Shown: one piece after another, positions 16,527 through 23,688 of the stretch
Layout of the letters: every line of letters starts with the position of its first letter
Position numbering within the stretch: the first letter of the stretch is position 1
Assembly (NCBI GenBank): GCA_035762545.1
Contig: DASTOM010000025.1
Location: 1 to 64,000, forward strand
Direction of reading: 5' to 3'
Source of the DNA: JANQRA01 sp035762545
Lineage (GTDB): Bacteria > Actinomycetota > Acidimicrobiia > Spongiisociales > ZC4RG35
Length of the DNA: 64,000 nt
Notes under the pieces: generated by a model
Told to the model about the DNA's origin: nothing
The model's input: only the letters and a program-made list of their open reading frames with translations
Database searches by the model: none
Position numbers and translations under genes: made by a program

Positions 16527-17809
16527 TGTGTTGCCTCCATGGCCTGGTCGAGGTCGTCGATGATGTCCTCCACGGTCTCGATGCCCACCGAGATGCGGAT
16601 CATGTCGTTGCCGACACCCATACGTTCCCGGTCGTCGGGTGGGACCTGTTGGTGTGTGGTCGAGGCCGGATGGATCACCAGAGTCTTGGCGTCGCCGACG
16701 TTGGCGAGATGGGATGCCAGCTCCACACTCTCGATGAACTTCACCCCGGCGTCGTAGCCACCCTCGAGGCCGAAGCTGAACACCGCTCCGGGACCCTTTG
16801 GCAGATACTTCTTGGCCAGGTCGGTCCAGCGGTTGTCGTCGAAGATCGGGTAGGTGACCCAGGCGACGTCGGGGTGGTCGGCGAGATGCTTGGCGACGGC
16901 CGCCGCGTTCTCCACGTGGCGATCCATCCGCAAAGAGAGGGTCTCCAGACCGAGCAGCAGGAGATACGAGTTGAAGGGGGAGATCGCTGCCCCGATGTCT
17001 CGCATCACCTCGGCCCGGGCCCGCATCAGGAAGCCGTATTCCCGGAAGTTCTCCCAGAAGTTGAGGTCGTGATACGACGGCGACGGCTCGGCGAGGATGG
17101 GGAAGTTGCCGTTGTCATAGGGGAAGAGACCCGACTCGACGATGACGCCGGCGATGACGGTCCCGTGCCCGCTCATGAACTTGGTGGCCGAGTGGATCAC
17201 GATGTCCGCCCCCCACTCGATCGGCCGGCACAAGTAGGGCGTGGCGAAGGTGTTGTCGACGATCAGCGGGATCCCGTGCTCGTGGGCCAGCCCGGCGTAG
17301 AGCTCGATGTCGAGGATGTCGGCTCCCGGGTTGCCGATCGTCTCTCCGAACAAGGCCTTGGTGTTGGGCGTGATTGCCTTCTTCACCTGGTCGGGGTCGC
17401 CGAAGTCGACGAAAGTCACGTCGATCCCCATCCGACGCACCGACACGTTGAACTGGGTGAAGGTGCCTCCGTAGAGGGCCTTGGACGAGACGATGTGGTC
17501 GCCCTCCTTGGCCAGTGTGAGGAGAGCGGTCAGCTGTGCAGACTTGCCCGAGGCTGTAGCCAGACCACCAAGGGCGCCTTCGAGCGATGCGACCCGCTCC
17601 TCGAAGGCGGCGGTGGTCGGGTTGGAGAGCCGGGTGTAGATGTTCCCGAAGTTCTGGAGACTGAAGAGGTCGGCTGCGTGCTGCACATCCTCGAACACGA
17701 AGGAGGTCGTTGCATAGATGGGCATGGCCCGGGCGCCGGTCTCCGGGTCGGGGCGCTGGCCGGCATGTATCGCCCGGGTGTCGAATCCGTATTTGTTCTC
17801 GATGGTCAT
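16523..17809 (-). CDS. metY: O-acetyl(succinyl)homoserine sulfhydrylase
   Basis: 428 residues, the normal length of the Cys/Met metabolism PLP family of MetY type. IHAGQRPDPETGARAMPIYATT is the N-terminal signature, and VIHSATKFMSGHG carries the PLP lysine K210. It condenses an activated homoserine with sulfide to give homocysteine. The activating enzyme MetA is encoded at 22249, in the operon on the other side of the paired riboswitches. A 14-bp hairpin separates it from the upstream osmC gene. Expected regulation is by SAM through the aptamer at 18635-18720. Confidence 0.93.
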   Translation of the reverse strand: MTIENKYGFDTRAIHAGQRPDPETGARAMPIYATTSFVFEDVQHAADLFSLQNFGNIYTRLSNPTTAAFEERVASLEGALGGLATASGKSAQLTALLTLAKEGDHIVSSKALYGGTFTQFNVSVRRMGIDVTFVDFGDPDQVKKAITPNTKALFGETIGNPGADILDIELYAGLAHEHGIPLIVDNTFATPYLCRPIEWGADIVIHSATKFMSGHGTVIAGVIVESGLFPYDNGNFPILAEPSPSYHDLNFWENFREYGFLMRARAEVMRDIGAAISPFNSYLLLLGLETLSLRMDRHVENAAAVAKHLADHPDVAWVTYPIFDDNRWTDLAKKYLPKGPGAVFSFGLEGGYDAGVKFIESVELASHLANVGDAKTLVIHPASTTHQQVPPDDRERMGVGNDMIRISVGIETVEDIIDDLDQAMEATH

Positions 17810-17826
17810 GGTGATTCCTTTGGCCG

Positions 17827-17857
17827 ACCCCGTACCGGTCGACGACCGGTACGGGGT
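17827..17857 (-). terminator. Intercistronic hairpin between osmC and metY
   Basis: ACCCCGTACCGGTC (17827-17840), loop GAC, GACCGGTACGGGGT (17844-17857): a perfect 14-bp stem in the 61-base gap between two genes on the reverse strand. It has no T-tract. It could attenuate metY or protect the 3' end of the osmC message. Confidence 0.6.
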
Positions 17858-17870
17858 AGACGGTATTCGT

Positions 17871-18389
17871 TCAGGCGAGCTGAACGGTCACCGGCACCGA
17901 TCGCTGGAGTGTGTGACCCACAGGCGAGGTGGAAACCACCTTGTCGTGGAGACTGGCGAGCTGCTCGTCGCTGGCGTTGGATTCGATGTTCACCGTCGCA
18001 GTGACTGTCTCGAACCCCGCATTACCGTCCGACAAGCCCAGGAAGGTGTGGAGGTCGAGGTCGCCCTCCAGCTCGATGCTGAGACCGGTCAGCTCGATGC
18101 CGGCCTCGGTCGCGTTGGCGGCGTAGCCCACTGCGAGGCAGTTGCCGAAAGCCCCGAGGAGCTGTTCCACCGGATTGGCCGCGGTGTCTTCTCCGCCGAG
18201 GGCCGGTGGTTCGTCCGACGGAACCGGTGCGAAGTCGCGGCTTCTCGCTTCGGACTGGAAACCGCCCTTCCAGTCGACGGTCGACTTCCAGACGGTCTTG
18301 GCCTTGGTCGGCTCTTCCTGAATCGCCGACACCAGTTCGCCCACGGCGGCGATGTCGACGGCGTTGAGCCGGCTGATGGTTGTAGTCAT
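17871..18389 (-). CDS. OsmC-family protein lacking the second cysteine
   Basis: 172 residues. The OsmC fold is recognisable from LLGAFGNCLAVGYAANATEAGIEL, which holds the first redox cysteine at the helix start, and from LEGDLDLHTFLGL. The second Cys of canonical OsmC/Ohr peroxidases is absent; the corresponding region reads VVSTSPVGHTLQ. It is the first gene after the SAM-I riboswitch and stands before metY, so a role in sulfur-compound handling rather than peroxide detoxification is plausible. AAAAGGACATCAC precedes the ATG. Two paralogues lie at 20431 and 44523. Confidence 0.85.
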   Translation of the reverse strand: MTTTISRLNAVDIAAVGELVSAIQEEPTKAKTVWKSTVDWKGGFQSEARSRDFAPVPSDEPPALGGEDTAANPVEQLLGAFGNCLAVGYAANATEAGIELTGLSIELEGDLDLHTFLGLSDGNAGFETVTATVNIESNASDEQLASLHDKVVSTSPVGHTLQRSVPVTVQLA

Positions 18390-18475
18390 GTGATGTCCTT
18401 TTCTCGAGCGCGCTCGAAAGGGCGCGCCAAAACGTGGTTGCGGAGATGGGGTCGTCCGGACCTACCGGAGACCTT

Positions 18476-18541
18476 TCAGGACATCAGACATCGACGGGCG
18501 TGAGCGTTGAGCTCATGCGATCTGTTGATCGACTGCTCCAC
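18476..18541 (-). CDS. Candidate 21-residue leader peptide
   Basis: Below ordinary gene size. GTG at 18541 is preceded by AAAGGAG with a 7-base spacer, and the frame encodes MEQSINRSHELNAHARRCLM plus a final Ser. It lies between the SAM-I aptamer and the osmC start. The basic tail with a Cys codon recalls short leader peptides of actinobacterial sulfur operons. Expression is an inference from the strong ribosome site and the position. Confidence 0.45.
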   Translation of the reverse strand: MEQSINRSHELNAHARRCLMS

Positions 18542-18634
18542 CTCGTTTCTCCTTTCAGCTCGCCGGAACTCGATCTGAGCTCCTGTCTTCACGCGCTCTT
18601 TCGAAGCGTGCGCGAGCGGGAGAACCCGTCTCGG

Positions 18635-18720
18635 CTACTCATCGTTCAGGCATTGGCACCGATCGCGTCGGTTGCCGCGGCTTCACAGGGCCTGTCCCTC
18701 CGCCGCTCTAGATGAGCGCG
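18635..18720 (-). ncRNA. SAM-I (S-box) riboswitch upstream of osmC-metY
   Basis: Read on the reverse strand the element runs CGCTCATC (P1), AGAGCGGCGGAGGGACAGGC, CCTGTGAAGCCGCGGCAACC, GGTGCCAATGCC and closes with GATGAG (P1'). The GAGGGA, GGCAACC and GGTGCCAATGCC blocks are the conserved S-box core. Its first about 55 bases match the forward aptamer at 20110 almost exactly. It should lower expression of osmC, metY and the CoA-binding gene when SAM is high. Confidence 0.92.
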
Positions 18721-18733
18721 TCTGTTGGCGGCC

Positions 18734-18762
18734 AGTAGAGCAAGTCTTCGAGTCGGCGTCAA
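18734..18762 (-). promoter_or_regulatory. Promoter of the reverse SAM-riboswitch operon
   Basis: On the reverse strand TTGACG (18762-18757), a 17-base spacer and TCTACT (18739-18734) stand just before the aptamer. The -35 box overlaps the stop codon of the preceding gene (18759). Confidence 0.6.
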
Positions 18763-19679
18763 GGTGCGAGGACCCGCAGGGCTCGGAGTGTGTTCCACCG
18801 GCTCGGCTTGCCCGCACCCTCCTCCATCTCGAAATGGGTCAACCCCGGGTGAGGGTTCTGGAGGGGCCAGCGCCCGTCGGAGCGTCGCTTCGACCGGACG
18901 AGATCGAGCGCCTCCTCGGCCCGACTGTCGAGCTGGGCCCCGGCGTCGGTCAGGTAGACGAGTCCACGGAGGACGTCGTAGTGCCAGCGGGGCGGGAACG
19001 AGAAGAGTTTCCAGCGCTCCGCGACCACCTCGCCTGACCTCAATGACCGGAAGAGGTGGCGATCGAGGAGATAGTCGTGCCCCCGTACTCGGGCTTCCGC
19101 GATTGTCCGGCTCGCACCCGTGGCGGTTTCGTAGGCGAGCAAGCCCTCCAGGGCGAGGATCGTCGTGTTGAACGACGACCGCGTCGAGCCCCGGGTCGTG
19201 GCGCAGTTCCAACCCCCGTCGTCGAGCTGCTGGCCGAGTAGCCATTCCACCACCGTCTCGCCGTCCTCGTCGCCCTCGAGGAAGTATGAGTTCAGGCCCA
19301 GGCACATGCCGGTGATGCAGGTCTCGGTGCGATAGGAGAAGAACGGCCATTGGGCGTCGCCCATCGTGACCTTCTCTCGAACCAGGTCGATGGCTCGAGC
19401 CATGTCGGTGTCGGTCGGATCCACCCCTAAGTCTCTGAGGAGCAGGAGGGTGTACGTCGTTGAGATCCACTTCGGCGAGTAGACGCCGCCTCCCCAGTTG
19501 CCATCCTCGGCCTGGAGGGCCAGCAGCCTCGATCCCCAGCCTTCCCGGGCGACCCGCGACCGTTCGGCGCTGACGAGATCCTCGGGAGCGTCCGTGAGGT
19601 GAGCCATCACCTGCCATCGGATCGAAGGATCGGAGTCGAGGAGCCAGGCCCTCACCTCTCCGGTGAGCACCCCGGCCAT
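18759..19679 (-). CDS. Prenyltransferase/squalene-cyclase-like alpha-alpha toroid protein
   Basis: 306 residues from ATG 19679, which overlaps the upstream stop as TGATG; the frame is open further upstream but over another gene. Repeated motifs EDGNWGGGVYSPKWISTTYT and QQLDDGGWNCATTRG, then SDGRWPLQNPHPG, are QW-type repeats of terpenoid-cyclase/prenyltransferase toroids. At about 300 residues it is half the size of squalene-hopene cyclase and shows no DxDD protonation motif, so cyclase activity is doubtful. It pairs with the DUF2255 gene. Function unknown. Confidence 0.7.
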   Translation of the reverse strand: MAGVLTGEVRAWLLDSDPSIRWQVMAHLTDAPEDLVSAERSRVAREGWGSRLLALQAEDGNWGGGVYSPKWISTTYTLLLLRDLGVDPTDTDMARAIDLVREKVTMGDAQWPFFSYRTETCITGMCLGLNSYFLEGDEDGETVVEWLLGQQLDDGGWNCATTRGSTRSSFNTTILALEGLLAYETATGASRTIAEARVRGHDYLLDRHLFRSLRSGEVVAERWKLFSFPPRWHYDVLRGLVYLTDAGAQLDSRAEEALDLVRSKRRSDGRWPLQNPHPGLTHFEMEEGAGKPSRWNTLRALRVLAP

Positions 19680-20044
19680 CAGTCCACGGGATCGAGCCGC
19701 AGGGTGTGCCCCAGCACCTCGTCGCGGACCATGGCGTCGAGTGATGCCCCGGGCCGGTATTTGGCGCGCAGGGCGTCGGACACCGCCTCGATGGTTGCGT
19801 CGTCCCCGATGTGCACGGCCTGAAAGTCGATTCTCTCGCCATTGACATCCAAAGACACGGAGGGGTTGGAGCGGGCCCGCTGGTACCACTGACCGTCCTC
19901 GGCATTCACCGACCGGACGTACACCTCGCCCTCTGACACCACCACCCAGATGATGGTCCCGATCATCCGTCCGCCGGCACTGGTATAGATGTCGACCTCT
20001 TCGGTGGTGTCGATTGCGGCGCGTTGATCTGCGGTGAGGCTCAT
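19679..20044 (-). CDS. DUF2255-family split-barrel protein
   Basis: 121 residues. TSAGGRMIGTIIWVVVSEGEVYVRS and then YQRARSNPSVSLDVNGERI match DUF2255. This family is related to the split beta-barrel flavin/F420-binding oxidoreductases, in which such Trp-Val-Val and R-ARSNP segments line the cofactor groove. No substrate is known. It is divergent from the osmC-FMO-metA operon, and its stop overlaps the next gene (TGATG), so the two are co-expressed. Confidence 0.75.
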   Translation of the reverse strand: MSLTADQRAAIDTTEEVDIYTSAGGRMIGTIIWVVVSEGEVYVRSVNAEDGQWYQRARSNPSVSLDVNGERIDFQAVHIGDDATIEAVSDALRAKYRPGASLDAMVRDEVLGHTLRLDPVD

Positions 20045-20069
20045 GGCCCGACACTACCCCGGCGTCGTA

Positions 20070-20098
20070 TTGACGGTTTTCCGGGCAGATGGTCTAAT
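20070..20098 (+). promoter_or_regulatory. Promoter of the forward SAM-riboswitch operon
   Basis: TTGACG (20070-20075), 17-base spacer, TCTAAT (20093-20098), ending 12 bases before the aptamer. It has the same -35 as the reverse operon's promoter. Confidence 0.7.
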
Positions 20099-20109
20099 CG
20101 CGGCGACAA

Positions 20110-20192
20110 CGCGCTCATCTAGAGCGGTGGAGGGACAGGCCCTGTGAAGCCGCGGCAACCGATAGAACGGTGCCAATGCCTGTCGATGAGTA
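20110..20192 (+). ncRNA. SAM-I (S-box) riboswitch upstream of osmC-FMO-metA
   Basis: CGCTCATC (P1), AGAGCGGTGGAGGGACAGGC, CCTGTGAAGCCGCGGCAACC, GGTGCCAATGCC, GATGAG (P1'). All S-box core blocks are present in order and spacing. It precedes an operon ending in metA, the committed step of methionine synthesis, which is the expected target. About 55 bases are inverted relative to the copy at 18635-18720, which suggests duplication or gene conversion. Confidence 0.93.
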
Positions 20193-20254
20193 CAGCTGTT
20201 GGCGGTGATCCGCTCGCAGCGCTCAAGGAGCGCGTACAAGCGATAGGAGCATCA

Positions 20255-20326
20255 ATGACACCGCAACCCATGGTCCACCCATCTACTCCAGAGACCTGCG
20301 CCTGTCTCTGCTCCCGGGTGGAGTAG
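20255..20326 (+). CDS. Cysteine-rich 23-residue leader peptide
   Basis: ATG at 20255 has AGGAG (20245-20249) five bases upstream. The peptide MTPQPMVHPSTPETCACLCS plus RVE carries Cys-Ala-Cys-Leu-Cys near its end. Cys-codon-rich leader ORFs upstream of sulfur genes act as cysteine-sensing attenuators in mycobacteria. Here the ORF lies between a SAM aptamer and an osmC gene, so the operon may sense both SAM and cysteine. Translation is inferred. Confidence 0.6.
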   Translation: MTPQPMVHPSTPETCACLCSRVE

Positions 20327-20369
20327 CCGACACCTAGTCGCCCACGCCAACCACCCAGGGAGCCAAGCG

Positions 20370-20385
20370 GAACCTCCTCCGGTTC
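20370..20385 (+). promoter_or_regulatory. Candidate anti-Shine-Dalgarno hairpin before osmC
   Basis: GAACC (20370-20374), loop TCCTCC, GGTTC (20381-20385). The CTCCTC in and beside the loop is complementary to GAGGAG (20419-20424), the ribosome site of the osmC gene. Ribosome stalling on the leader ORF or SAM binding could switch between these pairings. Confidence 0.4.
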
Positions 20386-20430
20386 TATTCGGCGTACCCC
20401 TTTCCAGCAACATCCATCGAGGAGAAAGCA

Positions 20431-20997
20431 ATGACCGCAACCCAAGAGAAGTCAGCCAACAACGGAGTCAACGTCGAGCATTTGATCGGGGCCCGTGATG
20501 CCCTGTCCGGTGCACCCGAGGGCGCCCAGTTCACCTGGCGCGCCACCAACAAGTGGGTACACGGCACCCATAGCGAATCGAAGGTCGAGGAGTTCTTCGG
20601 GCTCGGCGACAACCAGACTCACCGGACCACGTTCGAGTTCAGCGCCGACCACCCCGAGGTGTTCGCCGCCGAGGACAACGGCGCCACCCCGGTCGAGTTC
20701 GTGCTCGTGGGTCTCGCCAGCTGTCTGACAGCGGGTGTCGCCTCGGTAGCGCAAAACCGGGGCATCCAGCTCAACTCGGTGACCGCCACCATCGAGGGTG
20801 ACATGGACATCCTTGGCATCCTCGGCGCCGACCCCGAGGTCCGGAACGGCTTCAACACCATCAGGGTGAACTACGAAATCGACGCCGAGGCCACCGACCA
20901 GGAGATCGAGGCCATCGTGGCCCAGTCCCAGAAGCGGTCAGCGGTATTCGACATCATCACCAACCCGACGAACGTCGCGGTCAGCGTCAACGCCTGA
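20431..20997 (+). CDS. OsmC-family protein lacking the second cysteine
   Basis: 188 residues. FVLVGLASCLTAGVASVAQNRG carries the single OsmC cysteine. The second-cysteine region reads QSQKRSAVFDIITNPT, with no Cys. It is closely related to the protein at 44523 (same ARSAVYDML-type ending and EEFFGLG motif) and less so to the one at 17871. CGAGGAGAAAGCA precedes the ATG. It heads a SAM-controlled operon followed four bases later by a flavin oxidoreductase. A role in organosulfur or hydroperoxide handling linked to methionine supply is inferred, not shown. Confidence 0.85.
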   Translation: MTATQEKSANNGVNVEHLIGARDALSGAPEGAQFTWRATNKWVHGTHSESKVEEFFGLGDNQTHRTTFEFSADHPEVFAAEDNGATPVEFVLVGLASCLTAGVASVAQNRGIQLNSVTATIEGDMDILGILGADPEVRNGFNTIRVNYEIDAEATDQEIEAIVAQSQKRSAVFDIITNPTNVAVSVNA

Positions 20998-21001
20998 GAC
21001 G

Positions 21002-22249
21002 GTGCCCGGCTCCGTGACCCGCATCCCAACTGTGGTGATCGGAGCCGGGCATGCCGGTCTCGCCGTGAGCCACCTCCTGACCGAACGCGCGGTCGACCAT
21101 GTGGTGCTCGAACGCGGAGAGGTTGCCAACACCTGGCGGAACGAGCGTTGGGATTCGCTCCGTCTTCTCACCCCCAACTGGCAGACGAACCTCCCCGGGT
21201 TCGGATATGCCGGTGACGACCCGGACGGGTTCATGACGATGCCGGAAGTCGTCGAGTTCATCGACAAGTACGCACGTCACATCGATGCCCCGGTCGAAAC
21301 GAGCACGACGGTGGAGTCGGTGCGGCAAAACGGGGACCGTTACCTGGTGTCGTCGAATGGCCGGACCTGGGATGCCGCCGCCGTGGTGATCGCCTCCGGT
21401 GGGTTCAACCGTCCCAAGATCCCAACAGTTGGTGCAGATCTGCCCGCGGGGATCACCTCGGTCAGTGCCTTCGACTACAAGCGTCCCTCGGACCTGCCGG
21501 ACGGCGGCGTCCTCGTGGTCGGAGCATCTGCCACCGGGATCCAGATCGCCGAGGAGGTCCATCAGTCGGGGCGGCCGGTGACATTGTCGGTGGGTGAGCA
21601 CGTGCGAATGCCACGGACCTATCGGGGACGCGACATCCAGTTCTGGCTCGACGCCATCGGACGGCTGGACGAGAGGTACGACGAGGTCGATGACCTGGTT
21701 CGAGCCCGCCACATCCCGTCTCCGCAACTGGTTGGCACCCCTGATCGGCGGACCCTGGACCTCAACACCCTGACTTCCCAAGGTGTCCGTCTGGTCGGCC
21801 GTCTCAGCGCGGTGACCGATGGGACGGCGTTCTTCTCGGGATCACTGCGGAACGTGTGCGCACTCGCCGACCTCAAGCTGATCCGTCTCCTCGACATGAT
21901 CGACGAGTGGATCGTCGGAAGTCATGAAGGTTTGGTCGACGAGCCGGAGCGTTATGCCGACACAGTCGTCGACGACAACCCGGTGCTGTCGCTCGACCTC
22001 GACGACGGCAGCATCTCAACGGTTCTATGGGCGACCGGGTACGTGCCGGACTACTCATGGCTCGACATTCCGGTCCTCGACAGGAAGGGGGAGATCAGAC
22101 ACGATGGCGGGGTCGTGACCGACTCACCGGGCCTGTATCGAATCGGGCTGACGTTTCTTCGTCGTCGCAAGTCGAGTTTCATCCATGGAGCCGAGGACGA
22201 CGCAATCGACCTGACCGGGCATCTCGCAGGCTACTTGGGCGATCAGTGA
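21002..22249 (+). CDS. Flavin-containing monooxygenase-like NAD(P)/FAD oxidoreductase
   Basis: 415 residues from GTG 21002. The N-terminal FAD motif is VVIGAGHAGLAVSHLL. LERGEVANTWRNERWDSLRLLTP is the typical actinobacterial FMO-like segment, and a second Rossmann motif VLVVGASATGIQIAEE would bind NADPH. WATGYVPDY is the late ATG(Y) motif. Related enzymes oxygenate N or S atoms, or act as Trp/indole monooxygenases. Between osmC and metA and under a SAM-I riboswitch, an S-oxygenating or desulfurising role is attractive but unproven. Stop overlaps the metA start (TGATG). Confidence 0.82.
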   Translation: MPGSVTRIPTVVIGAGHAGLAVSHLLTERAVDHVVLERGEVANTWRNERWDSLRLLTPNWQTNLPGFGYAGDDPDGFMTMPEVVEFIDKYARHIDAPVETSTTVESVRQNGDRYLVSSNGRTWDAAAVVIASGGFNRPKIPTVGADLPAGITSVSAFDYKRPSDLPDGGVLVVGASATGIQIAEEVHQSGRPVTLSVGEHVRMPRTYRGRDIQFWLDAIGRLDERYDEVDDLVRARHIPSPQLVGTPDRRTLDLNTLTSQGVRLVGRLSAVTDGTAFFSGSLRNVCALADLKLIRLLDMIDEWIVGSHEGLVDEPERYADTVVDDNPVLSLDLDDGSISTVLWATGYVPDYSWLDIPVLDRKGEIRHDGGVVTDSPGLYRIGLTFLRRRKSSFIHGAEDDAIDLTGHLAGYLGDQ

Positions 22250-23226
22250 TGGCCCTGATCCGTACCTCCGATCTCCCCGCCTTCGATTCGCTGATCGCCG
22301 AAGGAGTCGATGTCGTGGATGGAGGCTCCGCCGACATCCGGGTCGGATTGTTGAACCTGATGCCCGACGCGGCGCTCCGGGCCACCGACCGCCAGTTCGT
22401 GCGTCTGGTTTCCGCCGGTTCCCGGGATCGAGACGTGGCGGTACTGCCGTTCACCGTCGCCGCCGAAGCCCGTGACCCCGAGGCGAGGCACCACATCGAC
22501 CGGCACTACACCTCGTTCGAGTCGATCCGCGACGACGGAATCGACGCACTCATCGTCACCGGGGCCAATCCCGCGCGCCACCTCCTCGAGGAGGAGGCCT
22601 TCTGGCAGGGACTGGGTGAGGTCCTCGACTGGGCCAGCAAAGAGACCGGTTCGGTCTTGTGCAGCTGTCTCGCCACCCACGCCGTCCTGCAACGGCACAT
22701 GGGGCTGACCCGGACCCGTCTCCCCGACAAGCAGTGGGGGGTCTACGACCACCGAAGGGTCGGGGACGACGACCTCCTGTCCGGACTGGGAGACACCGTC
22801 GAGGCTCCACACTCGCATTGGTACAACGTGACCCGGGAGGAGTTCGAGTCATTGGGTCTCCGAGTTCTCCTGGAGAGCGACCAGGCAGGGGTGCACATGG
22901 TCGTCGACCCCGACGATTTCTGGGTCTTCTTCCAGGGCCATCCGGAGTACGACCTGGTGAGCCTGCTCAAGGAATACCGGAGGGAGTTGGGCCGCTACTG
23001 GCGTGGCGAGCGTGACGATTACCCGCCCGTTCCGGAGAACTACTTCGACGAGACCACCGTGGCGGAGTTGTCGGAGTACCGGCCGGTGCTGGAGGCGGCG
23101 AAGGCCGATGGGTCGGCTCCACCCCGCCTCGATGAGACCCGACTGCTCCCGAAGGACCCCCATCCATGGAACAGCCAGGGTCAGGTGATTTTCGCGAACT
23201 GGCTGGAGCGGGTCGCCAACCGCTAG
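22249..23226 (+). CDS. metA: Homoserine O-acyltransferase, MetA family
   Basis: 325 residues from ATG 22249; the frame is open 222 bases upstream but over the preceding gene. VGLLNLMPDAALRATDRQF is the MetA N-terminal signature. SVLCSCLATHAVLQ contains the nucleophile Cys140. FFQGHPEYD gives the catalytic His and Glu. It transfers an acetyl or succinyl group to homoserine to start methionine synthesis; the acyl donor cannot be assigned safely. Its product feeds MetY (16523), which is under the matching riboswitch. Confidence 0.9.
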   Translation: MALIRTSDLPAFDSLIAEGVDVVDGGSADIRVGLLNLMPDAALRATDRQFVRLVSAGSRDRDVAVLPFTVAAEARDPEARHHIDRHYTSFESIRDDGIDALIVTGANPARHLLEEEAFWQGLGEVLDWASKETGSVLCSCLATHAVLQRHMGLTRTRLPDKQWGVYDHRRVGDDDLLSGLGDTVEAPHSHWYNVTREEFESLGLRVLLESDQAGVHMVVDPDDFWVFFQGHPEYDLVSLLKEYRRELGRYWRGERDDYPPVPENYFDETTVAELSEYRPVLEAAKADGSAPPRLDETRLLPKDPHPWNSQGQVIFANWLERVANR

Positions 23227-23230
23227 CGAC

Positions 23231-23260
23231 TTCACACATCGTCGCTCGTCCGATTATCCT
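23231..23260 (+). promoter_or_regulatory. Promoter for the tRNA pair
   Basis: TTCACA (23231-23236), 18-base spacer, TATCCT (23255-23260), ending 36 bases before the tRNA-Gln. Confidence 0.4.
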
Positions 23261-23296
23261 GTACCGAACCCCGCATCCTCATCTGAGCGTGCGCGT

Positions 23297-23371
23297 TCGG
23301 GGGTGGTGTAATAGGCAACACGACAGGTTCTGGCCCTGTTATTGAGGGTTCGAGTCCTTCCCCCCGAGCCA
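23297..23371 (+). tRNA. tRNA-Gln (anticodon CTG)
   Basis: 75 bases. Acceptor TCGGGGG pairs with CCCCCGA. The D arm is GTGT/ACAC, and the anticodon stem ACAGG/CCTGT has loop TTCTGGC, giving CTG. The T arm contains GGTTCGAGTCC. The discriminator G is followed by an encoded CCA. Confidence 0.93.
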
Positions 23372-23398
23372 GAGGTTGGGACACCAACCTCTCAACCT

Positions 23399-23474
23399 GG
23401 TCCCGTCGTCTAGTGGTCTAGGACGCCGGCCTCTCAAGCCGGTAACGCCGGTTCGAATCCGGTCGGGACTGCCA
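23399..23474 (+). tRNA. tRNA-Glu (anticodon CTC)
   Basis: 76 bases. Acceptor GGTCCCG pairs with CGGGACT (first pair G-T). The D region is TCTAGTGGTCTAGGA, and the anticodon stem CCGGC/GCCGG has loop CTCTCAA, giving CTC. The T loop is TTCGAAT. The encoded CCA ends at 23474. It lies 27 bases after tRNA-Gln, so the two are probably co-transcribed. Confidence 0.93.
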
Positions 23475-23500
23475 AAACCCCTGCTCAGCGGGGGTTTGTC
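23475..23500 (+). terminator. Terminator after the tRNA genes
   Basis: AAACCCC (23475-23481), loop TGCTCAGCG, GGGGTTT (23491-23497): a short stem directly after tRNA-Glu ending in three T residues. Confidence 0.55.
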
Positions 23501-23548
23501 CTCTATCGGGACGCAGGCCTCTAAAGCAGATAGCCGGTGGGGCACCTC

Positions 23549-23674
23549 GCGTCGAGCCTGCACGCTGTCCCGGCATTGACAACGCTGTGCAGGTTCGAGA
23601 TTCGGTGTCTGTGTCTCCGACGTTGAGCCTGCAAGGCGGTGCGTTTTGCGGGACATGGTGCAGGCTCGATGTTG
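23549..23674. repeat. Two further palindromic units of the GTCGAGCCTGCA family
   Basis: Unit one (about 23549-23599) is bounded by GCGTCGAGCCTGCA and TGCAGGTTCGAG. Unit two (about 23619-23674) is bounded by CGTTGAGCCTGCA and TGCAGGCTCGATG. As at 8309-8430, two units sit in tandem and each end pair is inverted. They fill the gap between the tRNAs and the 3' end of the gene at 23689. Confidence 0.7.
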
Positions 23675-23688
23675 ATTGCCACCAGGAA

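Noticed and set aside
16526..18004. A 492-codon forward open frame
   Set aside because: Exact antisense of metY and the osmC end; metY motifs are unambiguous.
18759..20054. One 431-codon reverse frame covering both the toroid gene and the DUF2255 gene
   Set aside because: The upstream 125 codons are out of frame with the DUF2255 gene and Arg-rich; the toroid gene starts at ATG 19679 by TGATG overlap.
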